64,000 nt of DNA, from contig JAFEAJ010000006.1 in assembly GCA_018266455.1 (NCBI GenBank), positions 40,050 through 104,049 on the forward strand. Direction: 5' to 3'. Of this stretch, positions 17,493 through 27,200 are shown in pieces. The translations under genes and the position numbers were made by a program. The DNA comes from Bacteroidota bacterium. GTDB lineage: Bacteria; Bacteroidota; Bacteroidia; Chitinophagales; Chitinophagaceae. Positions within the stretch are counted from its first letter, which is position 1; every line of letters begins with the position of its first letter. The notes beneath the pieces are model-generated. The model saw nothing but the letters and a program-made list of their open reading frames with translations, searched no databases and was not told where the DNA came from.

Positions 17493-18725
17493 GTGTCATT
17501 TAAAGATTTACAGCTCATTGAGCCGATTTTGGCTGCACTGAGCAAAGAAGGGTATACTGCCCCGACCCAGATTCAGCAGCAATCAATCCCATTTATTTTG
17601 CAGGGGAAAGACTTACTAGGCCATGCACAAACCGGAACAGGCAAAACTGCGGCTTTCGCTATTCCTATACTGCAAATGATGCATAGTCAATTAAGCGAAC
17701 AGCCTGCCCACCAGGGCATACAGGCATTAATCCTGACCCCTACCCGCGAACTGGCAATACAAATTGGCGAAAGCATTAAAGCCTATGGCCGCTTTCTTCC
17801 TTTCAAACATGAGGTTATTTTTGGCGGGGTGCCTCAATTTCACCAGGTGCATGCCATCAGGCGGGGAGTAGATATACTCGTAGCTACACCAGGGCGGCTA
17901 CTTGATTTGCTGAAACAAAATGTTGTTCATTTGAACAACATCAAATATTTTGTATTGGATGAGGCCGATCGCATGCTGGATATGGGATTTGTCCATGATG
18001 TAAAACGAATCATTGCCAGGCTCCCCATAAAAAAACAAACATTGTTTTTTTCTGCGACCATGCCAATGGAAATAAAACAGCTTGCAAGCACCTTATTAAA
18101 CAATCCGGTTAAGGTGGAAGTAAATCCCGTTTCTTCTACAACAGAAATGGTCCAGCAACAAGTGTATTATGTTGAAAAAATGAAAAAACTGGACTTGCTT
18201 GTGTATCTGTTGAAAGACGAAAGCATTAAAACCATGCTGGTGTTTATTCAAATGAAACATCATGCAGATAAGTTGGCAAAACAACTGAACAACATAGGCA
18301 TCCCAACTGAAGCGATGCATGGGAACAAATTACAGAACGTTAGGCAACGGGCATTGCATAATTTTAAGACGCATAAAACACGGGTACTTGTAGCAACTGA
18401 TATTGCTGCACGTGGTATTGATATTGACGAGCTTACTCATGTTCTTAATTACGATTTGCCGAATGTTCCTGAAACATATGTGCACCGTATTGGCCGGACT
18501 GGCAGGGCCGGGGCGAAGGGACTGGCAATTTCATTTTGTGATTGGAGTGAAAAAAGTTTTTTAAACGATATTCAGCAATTAATAAGAAAACCAATACCTG
18601 TTATCAAGGGCCATCCCTTTGATAACAGCCTGATGCACGCAGAGGCTGCAGAAGTGCCACGAAACTTATCGCTTAATCGCATGCGCAGGGGGGGCAAAAG
18701 AAATAGAACATTTATGCAAGCCTAA
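17493..18725 (+). CDS. DEAD-box ATP-dependent RNA helicase, RhlE-like
   Basis: RNA helicase of 410 residues with the full motif set: Q motif (GYTAPTQIQQQSIP), Walker A AQTGTGKT, PTRELA, TPGRLLDLL, DEAD in VLDEADRMLD, SAT, and in the second RecA domain ATDIAARGID and HRIGRTGRAG. The C-terminal tail after about residue 375 is short and basic, ending RRGGKRNRTF, as in Bacteroidota RhlE-type proteins. These unwind short RNA duplexes in ribosome assembly and mRNA decay and are often cold-induced. The start is GTG at 17493; relatives begin MSFKDL, which fits. Confidence 0.96.
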   Translation: MSFKDLQLIEPILAALSKEGYTAPTQIQQQSIPFILQGKDLLGHAQTGTGKTAAFAIPILQMMHSQLSEQPAHQGIQALILTPTRELAIQIGESIKAYGRFLPFKHEVIFGGVPQFHQVHAIRRGVDILVATPGRLLDLLKQNVVHLNNIKYFVLDEADRMLDMGFVHDVKRIIARLPIKKQTLFFSATMPMEIKQLASTLLNNPVKVEVNPVSSTTEMVQQQVYYVEKMKKLDLLVYLLKDESIKTMLVFIQMKHHADKLAKQLNNIGIPTEAMHGNKLQNVRQRALHNFKTHKTRVLVATDIAARGIDIDELTHVLNYDLPNVPETYVHRIGRTGRAGAKGLAISFCDWSEKSFLNDIQQLIRKPIPVIKGHPFDNSLMHAEAAEVPRNLSLNRMRRGGKRNRTFMQA

Positions 18726-19068
18726 ATCATCTGGCATAGCGAGATCTGTTAAAAGAATGTCTATTGCCGATCAATTTGCATGTGTCTCAAAAGATTGAAA
18801 TGTCACATACTCCTTCTAACAATAGAAGGGAAGCATCATTATTGAGAGATAAGAGCTCAGTTTGCCGCTTGGCATCAATTGTACTTTTACTCAAATGACG
18901 AATTATGGTCGCAGTGAAATGCATAAAAAAATTACGGAAATCGTTAACCACGCTGGAGATCAATATTTAATTTAGCTATTTTCAATCTTTAAGTGGGGTT
19001 GCTTGGTTCCTTTTTGCCTGCAAGGCTAAAAGAAGGTACTGGAAAAGCCTCGCTATGATTCATATACC
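18726..19068. other. 343-bp gene-free stretch
   Basis: Between the convergent helicase and exported-protein genes. I see no convincing open frame, tRNA or strong hairpin in it. Confidence 0.6.
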
Positions 19069-19557
19069 TTATTCACAAAGATTTAATGCGTCAGTTCCTT
19101 TTGTGCTGAATTGTACCAGGTTTACTTTGTTGGCGCTATTATAGTGGAGCACAAGCGTTCCATACGACATTTCATAAGCGTCCCACTTCGTGTCTTTGAT
19201 TTTTACATTGCCAAAGTATTTGAACAAGCTGCCTCTTGCAGCGCCCATTAGGGGTATGCTCAGCCTTCCTTTGAACGCTGGGCCAATTTCCACGTATTGC
19301 CTTTTTAAATAGAATTTTATATCTCTGTCTTTGAACAACAGGGCGCTGCCGCACTGGCTATTATCCTGTTCTTCGCTGGTAAAGCATGGGAATTTTTCTT
19401 TAATTTCTTCAGGCGTGAAATTAGGCCGAACATTGTCTACTGTGCCATTGAGAATATCTACCGAAAATGGGCCGCACACTGGTTTTGTTTTAAGCTGTGC
19501 GTTTGCAGTAACAGCAATACCAGAAAAAATTGCGGCTATAAGCATGGTCTTTTTCAT
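19069..19557 (-). CDS. Exported protein of unknown function
   Basis: A 162-residue protein with a clear signal peptide (MKKTMLIAAIFSGIAVTANA, cut after ANA). The mature part has five Cys residues (Cys in KPVCGPF, FPCFTS, SQCGSALL and the C-terminal NLCE), suggesting disulfides in the periplasm. Two alternating beta-type stretches follow (KDTKWDAYEMSYGTL, VLHYNSANKVNLVQF). I do not recognise the family. The gene stands alone, convergent with the helicase. Confidence 0.75.
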   Translation of the reverse strand: MKKTMLIAAIFSGIAVTANAQLKTKPVCGPFSVDILNGTVDNVRPNFTPEEIKEKFPCFTSEEQDNSQCGSALLFKDRDIKFYLKRQYVEIGPAFKGRLSIPLMGAARGSLFKYFGNVKIKDTKWDAYEMSYGTLVLHYNSANKVNLVQFSTKGTDALNLCE

Positions 19558-19657
19558 AAAAATGTTATTGAGCTATTATTTACCAGCAAAATCCTTGCTA
19601 AAAATAAAAATTTAAAGAATTGGCGATAAATAATGAGCAGGCTTAAGAGGCTGCTTA

Positions 19658-19730
19658 AAAATGATTGTTGGAATAACCAGCAGGGCCAATCTTTTCCAAA
19701 GCTTATACTGGATTACAAGCCTTGGAAAAG
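19658..19730. repeat. Dispersed hairpin repeat, copy 1
   Basis: The stretch beginning AATGATTGTTGGAATAACC and containing CTTTTCCAAAGC (19691-19702) and GCCTTGGAAAAG (19719-19730) resembles the sequence at 56443-56534 in order and content. The two arms match in 11 of 12 positions and form a hairpin. Confidence 0.6.
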
Positions 19731-19802
19731 TTGAACCATGTAATGATAGGGGGAAATAAGCGTTGGTCAATAAAATGCCGGCTTAACGATATTTTACGCT
19801 GC

Positions 19803-21116
19803 TCAAGTAATGTTGGGGTTGTCTATACTTTCGGTTTTAAGCATGAGCGGTTTGTCAAAAAAATAAACGATAAGGCCAATGGCTAGTATGCCAAGGCCAT
19901 ACAGGCTTTCTTTCGGCCTTCCTATAAAAGTGAAGATAAGTACCCAGATATTGAAAGCTAAAAAAATGATTTGCAGCACAGGTTTCAATGGGCTTTTGAA
20001 GGCCCCTTTTTTATTTTTTTTGATGGCCAGGCTGGTGGCAACGGTTAATGATGACATTAATGTCAGCACAAAGCCTGCATACAAAAAAACCTGTTCAAAC
20101 TTTCCCGAAAGGGCCAGTGCCACGCTTATAAAAACATGCACCCACACTGCTGCAACAGGAATATCGTGTTTGTTCCGTTTCGCCAATGGCTGCCACAACT
20201 TGTGTTCTTTTGCCATTGCCCAGGTAACTCGTGGCCCCACCCACAGGTACGAGCTCACCGTGGCTACCAATTGAAGTGCAATAAATATGCTTACCCACTT
20301 TCCACCTGTCAGCCCAAGCAAATTTTTGAAAGAAATAAAGGTCACGTCTTCATTTCCTTTCAGTTCACCAACTGTTGCGTTTTTCAAAAGTACATACTGG
20401 AGCAGGATGTAGGTGACAGATACAAATAAGGTGCTTATGATCAGTGAGCGCGGAATGTTTTTTTCAGGCTTGTCAATTTCTTCGCTTACGTATGCTGCAG
20501 CGTTCCATCCGGTGTATGCAAAAGAAACATAAACCATCGAAACGGCAAACCCCGGTGTAATTATTTCATGTTGCCAGGTGCTGCTAAAATTGACTGCATT
20601 AGAAGTGCCGCCCCCGATAGTGAACCCCATCACTATCAGGCAAACAATAAAAAGCACTTTAATAATGGTCGAAACATTCTGGAACCTGCTGCTGTGCCTG
20701 ATGGTGAAGCTGTGCATTAGCCCAATAAGAACAATTACCAAAACCGCTAGCCATACATTGTTCTGCAGGCCAAACGGTGAAAGATATTTTGTGAATGCCA
20801 TCGCAGCCAATGCAACAGGAGCTGAAAACCCAACAGTGAGCCCCGCCCAGGCCGATAAATAGCCCAGCAGGGGGTGGAACAAACGCGACAGAAAGATGTA
20901 GTCGCCGCCTGATTCGGGGAAATTAGTGCCCAGCTCGGCATACGCAAAAGCGCCAAACAAGGAAAGCAGCCCGCCTGCCAGCCACAGCAATAAAATGGTC
21001 CAGGTATTTTGAACCGATGACAACTGAAGCCCCACACTGGTGAAAACCCCGGTGCCGATCATGTTTGCAATAACAATAGCCCCTGCAGTGTAGATGCCAA
21101 TTTTCTTTTTCAACAA
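19803..21116 (-). CDS. APC-superfamily amino acid permease
   Basis: Inner-membrane amino acid transporter of 437 residues with about 12 hydrophobic segments. The N-terminal AIVIANMIGTGVFTSVGLQL carries the glycine-rich broken helix of APC transporters, followed by FGAFAYAELGTNFPESGGDYIFLS, the conserved helix 2 region; YVSFAYTGWNAAAYVSEEI near residue 200 is the helix 6 unwound site. It is most like the LAT/yfnA-type subgroup. Substrate not readable. A related but distinct permease lies at 48959-50284. Confidence 0.93.
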   Translation of the reverse strand: MLKKKIGIYTAGAIVIANMIGTGVFTSVGLQLSSVQNTWTILLLWLAGGLLSLFGAFAYAELGTNFPESGGDYIFLSRLFHPLLGYLSAWAGLTVGFSAPVALAAMAFTKYLSPFGLQNNVWLAVLVIVLIGLMHSFTIRHSSRFQNVSTIIKVLFIVCLIVMGFTIGGGTSNAVNFSSTWQHEIITPGFAVSMVYVSFAYTGWNAAAYVSEEIDKPEKNIPRSLIISTLFVSVTYILLQYVLLKNATVGELKGNEDVTFISFKNLLGLTGGKWVSIFIALQLVATVSSYLWVGPRVTWAMAKEHKLWQPLAKRNKHDIPVAAVWVHVFISVALALSGKFEQVFLYAGFVLTLMSSLTVATSLAIKKNKKGAFKSPLKPVLQIIFLAFNIWVLIFTFIGRPKESLYGLGILAIGLIVYFFDKPLMLKTESIDNPNIT

Positions 21117-21326
21117 TAGCGCTTTAATGGTACAATATCGTTAAATTATTTATAGCAATTCAATTTGACGGCCGCTGCTCTTCTTTTTTTTGGCCATGTT
21201 GCTTTTGGCTCGGCAAGTAATGATTGCAAGAGTAACAAGAACTGAGAAATAGTTTTCGGGCAATGCATATAAAATATGCTACCTTACAATTTAAAAGTAT
21301 TCAGCACAAAAGCTAAGAATTATATT

Positions 21327-22103
21327 ATGTGGGTTAACCTGATCGACTCTGTTTATTTCACCATTCTTTATCCTGTTACCTTAACAGCTTTCGTGATGAT
21401 CGGGTATTTTATTACCCGAAAACAATATATTGCTAAAAATAAACCGTGGAAGGCTTCTGGCATAGAGACTTCTGTGATTGCCATTTTTGCTTTGTTGCTT
21501 TCATTTACCTTCCTGTCTTCCAATAACTCAATGAAAGCACGCACAGCTTTGATGCATGAAACAAGCAATGCATCGGCAAACCTTCGCAGGATGAGCCTTT
21601 TGACCGATGACCCTGTCAAAACGGCAACTAAAGAATATTTAATAAACTATCTTGAAATAATGCGTGATTTCAGGGCCCGTTATTTGCAGGGCGAAGACCG
21701 CCTTGTTAACGACGTTGAAGCCGTAAATGGAAGCTATCTTACCAGGCTCACTTCGTTAAGCAAGCTTAATCCGGCAGATAGGGAAGACGTGCAGCGATTA
21801 ATGCCTTATTTCAATGCGTTGAATTCGCATTTTTATCAGATACTCAGCTCGTATAATGAGCGCACGCCCCGGCTAATAATTACCCTGCTTATTGTTTCTT
21901 CATGGCTTATTGGCATGTTAGTGGGCTTTATGAATGGGTTCCATGCAAGAAGGCATTACTTGGTGCCCTTTATTTTTATTGTGTTGGTAACGTGGAGCAT
22001 CCAGGCCATCCGGGATTTGGATAACCCGTATAACGGTGTTATACAACCGAAATTCGATGATCTCGGGAAACAGCGGGAGATATTGATACATAGTACAAGG
22101 TGA
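21327..22103 (+). CDS. DUF4239-like membrane protein
   Basis: A 258-residue membrane protein with two hydrophobic segments near the N-terminus (about residues 7-26 and 45-64) and two near the C-terminus (LIITLLIVSSWLIGMLVGF and HYLVPFIFIVLVTWSIQAI), around a soluble helical middle. This layout and the segment SFTFLSSNNSMKART resemble the DUF4239 (bestrophin-like) family. Function unknown. I start at the ATG at 21327; a longer reading from 21276 would add 17 residues before the first membrane helix. Confidence 0.75.
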   Translation: MWVNLIDSVYFTILYPVTLTAFVMIGYFITRKQYIAKNKPWKASGIETSVIAIFALLLSFTFLSSNNSMKARTALMHETSNASANLRRMSLLTDDPVKTATKEYLINYLEIMRDFRARYLQGEDRLVNDVEAVNGSYLTRLTSLSKLNPADREDVQRLMPYFNALNSHFYQILSSYNERTPRLIITLLIVSSWLIGMLVGFMNGFHARRHYLVPFIFIVLVTWSIQAIRDLDNPYNGVIQPKFDDLGKQREILIHSTR

Positions 22104-22199
22104 TACTGAAGAAATAAAATATAAGTAGCCCTTGTTCATGCTAAATTCAATTTTAAAAAATTTCTTAAGTAAATTGCATTTTATTTAAAATGAATTATT

Positions 22200-22670
22200 A
22201 TGGCAATTCCAATTGGTACCAAAGCCCCGGCGTTTAAATTATTCAATACCGAAAAAAAAGAGGTTTCGTTAGCGGATTTTTCCGGGAAAATTTTAGTGAT
22301 CAATTTTTTCCCTGCGGCATTTACAGGCGTTTGCACGGAACAGCTTTGCACAAACAGAGATGAGCTCAGCTTTTATAACACAATCGGCGCTGCTGTGGTT
22401 GGCATTTCTGTTGATATGCCCTTTTCCTTGAAAGTTTTTAAAGATCAAAACAACATCAATTACGACCTGCTTTCAGATTTCAATAAGGTTGCCATACATG
22501 AATATGAAATGTACCATTGCAATTTTGCCATGGGCATAAAAGGTGTTGCAAAAAGAGGTGTGGTAGTGGTTGACACGAAAGGTGTAGTGACTTATGCTGA
22601 AGAAACAGCGAACCCGGGCACACAGGTAAATTTTGCAGCGCTGAAAGATGCCTTGAACAAATTAAAATAA
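22200..22670 (+). CDS. Peroxiredoxin
   Basis: A 156-residue thiol peroxidase reducing hydrogen peroxide and organic peroxides in the cytosol. The signature PxxxTxxC is seen with Pro38, Thr42 and peroxidatic Cys45 (PAAFTGVC), and Cys50 five residues on is a candidate resolving Cys, as in atypical two-Cys or AhpE/BCP-like enzymes. Start MAIPIGTKAPAF is the usual N-terminus. A reductant gene is not adjacent. It is convergent with the SusCD locus and separated from it by a terminator. Confidence 0.95.
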   Translation: MAIPIGTKAPAFKLFNTEKKEVSLADFSGKILVINFFPAAFTGVCTEQLCTNRDELSFYNTIGAAVVGISVDMPFSLKVFKDQNNINYDLLSDFNKVAIHEYEMYHCNFAMGIKGVAKRGVVVVDTKGVVTYAEETANPGTQVNFAALKDALNKLK

Positions 22671-22776
22671 GTTGTTATTAACGAAGCCTAAGCAACAGGA
22701 TACCTTTTTCATAAAAGACTGTTTAATAATGTTGCTATCGCCCTGAGTAAAAATTACAGGCTTTAGAACCATCTGT

Positions 22777-22813
22777 AAACAAAAACGCTGTGTGCAGCAC
22801 AACGTTTTTGTTT
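22777..22813. terminator. Bidirectional terminator between peroxiredoxin and susD
   Basis: AAACAAAAACG and CGTTTTTGTTT form an 11-bp perfect stem, extended inside by four more pairs after one mismatch. T-runs lie on both sides. It lies 106 bp after the peroxiredoxin gene and 22 bp after the susD stop on the other strand. Confidence 0.85.
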
Positions 22814-22835
22814 TTTTCCGGAATGTCTTTTTTGC

Positions 22836-24254
22836 TTATTTGTCCCACCACAAGTGGTCAGTAAGCAAAACTGTCGGTACATTTTTGCCATTCCTCGACA
22901 GTTCATTGCTCGGGTAGTTCATTCTTCTTATAAAATTGCTGAGCAATGCGCCATAAGGCAACGCAAAGCCCTTATAGGCATAATCCATCCTGCGCATGTC
23001 ATCCCATGTTACCGGGCTTAAAAAGCAGGCCAAATATTTTTCTTTCATGATCAATGCAAGGGTGAGGTTAGCTGCGCCAACAGCTACATTTGGATCAGTT
23101 GAATAACGTTGAATAGCGGAGTCGGCAACGTTTAGTTTGTGCATGTGGGCTTTAATGCCATCCAGATAGGCGTTATAGGCATCTGTGTTGTTGTTGGCTC
23201 TGAAATCAGCTTCAGCTTCCATGAATTTTGCTTCAGCGTAAGTAGCAATTTGCAGCGGCGCTGTTTGGGTGGAATACCAGGTGTCTTCATCAAGATAGCA
23301 TTCTTCGTGTTGGGTGCCGGTGCCAATTCTGCCTTTGCCATTGAGTGTTCCCCGGTAGTCTCCGTATTTTGTGGTGTCAGTGATCAGTGGTAGCCTGGGG
23401 TCAAAAACACCATAGGTATCACCGTTAGTAGCATCTATAAAATAGGAAGAAAGCCATCCGTCAAGATTTAACCCGGCATTGGCGATTGCCACGGAGCCCC
23501 AGGGGTTAGGGTTCACGTTGGCGACATAAGCGGAAACCTGTGCATCATCGCTATTCGCTGCATAGCCCGATGAAAGCTCAGCCAATACAGCAGATGCGCT
23601 GTAGCTTGAAGTTTTAGATACCAAAGTCAATAACCTTGCTTTTAGCATATGCGCTGTTTTTATCCATGAAGAAGCGTTGCCCCCATGAATAAAATCACTG
23701 CTTTGATCGAGCTCGCCAGGCGCATCGGGTTGCTGCAAAGCAACAATGCCTTGATTGAGCAATGCCATGCATGTATCATAAATAGATTGCTGGTCATCAT
23801 ATTTGGGCGTAAGATTTGTTACCCCTAAAAAGGCTTGCGAGTAAGGGATATTGCCCCACATATTGCTCGCTGTGTTTAAGTGGAGTGCCATTAAAATATC
23901 AGCAACCCCCACATAAGCGTTTAATCCTTTTTCGGCACCGAATTTTTTCATATCGTACAAATCGGTCATTACATTGTAAAAGCCATCCCATGTACCGCTG
24001 GCATCAATGTTGTCGTACACATCTCTCGCATCGGCAGGGTTTGGACCCGCTAAATATTGAACATAATAGGAAGTGATATTGCTTGCATTAAAAATATCAA
24101 TCGCTGTCATGTATGTCGTGTTCGCTAATAAGCCTGTAATGGGAGGCTCTTCGGCAGCATTCGGGTTTTGATTGATATCGAGATATTTTTGGCAACCCGC
24201 CATAAGCAAGGTTGAAAAAACTGTTACAGAAATATAAAAAATTTTTTTTGTCAT
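22836..24254 (-). CDS. SusD/RagB-family outer membrane lipoprotein
   Basis: Surface substrate-binding lipoprotein of 472 residues partnering the SusC upstream, whose stop is 11 bp before this start. The signal peptide ends in the lipobox LMAGC, followed by QKYLDINQNPNAAE, the same N-terminal DxNxxPN pattern as the SusD at 800-2203. The C-terminus ends DHLWWDK, again as in that paralog. The two proteins share one SusD subfamily but are clearly divergent. The terminator at 22777-22813 closes the operon. Confidence 0.95.
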   Translation of the reverse strand: MTKKIFYISVTVFSTLLMAGCQKYLDINQNPNAAEEPPITGLLANTTYMTAIDIFNASNITSYYVQYLAGPNPADARDVYDNIDASGTWDGFYNVMTDLYDMKKFGAEKGLNAYVGVADILMALHLNTASNMWGNIPYSQAFLGVTNLTPKYDDQQSIYDTCMALLNQGIVALQQPDAPGELDQSSDFIHGGNASSWIKTAHMLKARLLTLVSKTSSYSASAVLAELSSGYAANSDDAQVSAYVANVNPNPWGSVAIANAGLNLDGWLSSYFIDATNGDTYGVFDPRLPLITDTTKYGDYRGTLNGKGRIGTGTQHEECYLDEDTWYSTQTAPLQIATYAEAKFMEAEADFRANNNTDAYNAYLDGIKAHMHKLNVADSAIQRYSTDPNVAVGAANLTLALIMKEKYLACFLSPVTWDDMRRMDYAYKGFALPYGALLSNFIRRMNYPSNELSRNGKNVPTVLLTDHLWWDK

Positions 24255-24265
24255 GATAATGCATT

Positions 24266-27200
24266 TTAAAATCCAACATTTAAAGTAAGGACATAACTGC
24301 GCAATGCCGGGTAACTGAACCCTGCGAAACCATTAATACTGCTGGATGCAGGAGTGGAGCTCGATTCAGGGTCAAAACCTTTGTACTTGGTAAAGAGCAG
24401 CAGGTTGTTGCCTGTTAATGCGAGGTTGATTGTTTTGATAAATGTGCGTGATAAAATGTTTGATGGCAGTTTATAAGAAAATGTTGCAGACCTCAACCTT
24501 ATCCAAGATGCATTCTCTACAAAGTTTTCAGCAATGCCGCGATACACTGCACGGTAATATCCTGCAGAGCCGTAATTTACCCCATCGGGGCCAACGCCTT
24601 GTCCCAGCCAAACTGCTTTTGTGTTCTTGCTACCGTCAGCAAGCACACCATTGAATGTTACTACATCATTTCGGTTAAGCGTGATTTTTGATTCTCCAAA
24701 TGCCGCAAGGAAATTGCTGAACTGATCATATTTCTGCAGCCCCTGCCTTGTGTCCCACAGGAAATACAAAGTCCAGTTTTTATAACTGAAAGTGTTGCCT
24801 ATGCTGCCGATCCATTTGGGGTATGAGTTGCCCAAAATTTTCTGATCAGAATATGGCGTAAGGACAGGAAACCCATTGCTGCCGATTAAAAGTGGTTTGC
24901 TTTTATCTGAACGGTTCGGGTCCTTATCATCCTGGTACCGTGTCCATGGCGTGCCGTAAATATTGCCAACTGATTCGCCTGGAACATATTTCATAGTAAC
25001 CGTTGCGTGAGAATAGCCATACTGGCTGCCTATAACTATTTCCTGCAATCCGGGGTAAATTGATATTACTTTATTTCTGTTTGCGGAAATATTTACAAAA
25101 ATATCCCAGCTAAAGTCTTTTGCTTTAATTGCATTTCCTCTTAATGAAAGTTCAACGCCCCTGTTCCTTATTTCACCGGCATTCAGGGTAACGGAAGTGA
25201 ACCCGCTTGTTGAAGTGACCGCTACGGGGATAATAAGGTCCTTGCTGTTTGACTGGTACCATGTAAAATTCAGGCCAAAACGGTTTTGCAAAAAGCTGAA
25301 GTCGGTGCCTGCTTCGAAGGTGGTTGTTCTTTCAGGCTTTAGCGTTGCAATGCCTGCAGCATCATTTCTGCTCCACCCGATTACGCCATTGATTGGTTGG
25401 TTGAGCACCGGGCTTGTAGTGTATCCTGGCGAGTACACAACACTTGTGCTGTAAGGGGGGGCATCTTTTCCTATTTGTGCAAGCGAAGCTCTTAATTTGC
25501 CATAGCTTACCCATTCAGGGAGATGGAGCTGTTGAGTGAAAATATAACTGAGGCTTGCTGAAGGATAAAAGAACGACCGGTTATTTTTTTCGAGAGAGGA
25601 GGTCCAGTCATTTCTTCCGGTAAGTGTTAAATATAAAAAATTATCATAGCCCAGTGTAAGGTCCCCGTATGCGCCGATAATGCGATAGTTGGTGATATTT
25701 TGGGAAGTGCTTACCTGCTTGGCATTGCTTAAATTGAACAGGTTGTAGACATCGAGGTTATTACCTTCAACTGATGTAATATTAATGCTTCTGTCGAGCA
25801 CATCATTGCCAAGGCGCAGGGTTGTCTGGAATTTATCAGCCCAGGTATGGTCGAGCGTTAGCAGGAAGTTGGAATTGATTTGCCTGTAATTGATTTGGTA
25901 TTGATGCACAAAACCAAGCCCGTTGTCTGCCGCTACGATTTCTCCAGGCACGCCTTTTGGCCCGGGTGCAGTTGCGGTCCTCGCATCACCATACCCATCC
26001 ATGCCAACAAGGTAAGTTGCTGTTAACCATTTTAGGGGAGTGTATACAAAATTCACATTGCCGATAATGTGGTCTACCTTCGAGGCATATTTGTTGGTAG
26101 CAGCGTAATAAATTGGGTTGCCGTTGCCATATGTTTTCTCTGTTCCATCGGGCTTCACATAATCTCTCACATCATAGCGTGGCGCCCAATAAATCAGTTC
26201 TTCATTAAAGCGGTCTGCATCATAAAAGTTCCCGTTCGTGTTTGCATAATAAATGGAAGTGCCCATTTTAAACTGATCGCTGAATTTGAGTTGCCCGTTT
26301 ATTCTTGCAGTAATATTTTGGTACCACGTAAAGGGGATCAGCCCATTTTGTTTGAAATAGGAAAGAGAGGACGAAAATGTTGCTTTGTCGGTACCGCCAG
26401 AAAATGTAATGGCATTCCGGTATTGGTGCCCTGTGCCATAAGCTCTTTTCCAATTGTTCCATAATTGTGCTGGATGATTGGGGTCAACAGTTCTTGCCTG
26501 CTCTACCGTAGGCCCCCATGCCGGCCAAAAGCTGGTTGAATCATAATTAGAGAGCTTCCCTCCAAATCCCATGGTATATTTCAACTGTAATTCAGGATAT
26601 TTATCAACGTTGTCCATACTGTAGCTCGATGAAAAATGAACCTGCAGGTTACCTGCTTTTGCTGATTTTGTTGTGATCACCACAACGCCATTGGCACCCC
26701 GCAAACCATAAAGAGCAGTAGCAGCACCTCCTCTTAAAATGTTAACGGTTTCTATATCTTCCGGGTTGATATCAGAAATCCGGTTTGCCATTTGAGTGCC
26801 TCTGTTGCCATCTGTTCCGACAGTGTAGGTGCTGTTGTCAACAGGCAATCCGTCAATAACAAAAAGTGGCTGGTTGTCTTTATCTGGATTCAAAGAGTTT
26901 ATGCCCCTGATCAAAATGCTTGCGCCCTGGCCCGGGCCACCCCCTGCGCTGGAAATAGTTACGCCGGCAACCTTGCCTTGTAGTGCATTGATTAAATTAG
27001 GTTGCTGCGATTGGGCGAGCTGTGCCCCGGTAACAGTCTGCGAAGCATAGCCAATCGTCCTCACTTCCCGCTTAATGCCCAATGCGGTCACTACAACATC
27101 ATTTAGCTTTGAATTATCTTCTTTTAATTGAAAGTTCACTTCCTGTTCTTCATTTTCATTCACCTCTATTTCTCTTATTTCAGTTTGATAGCCGATTGCC

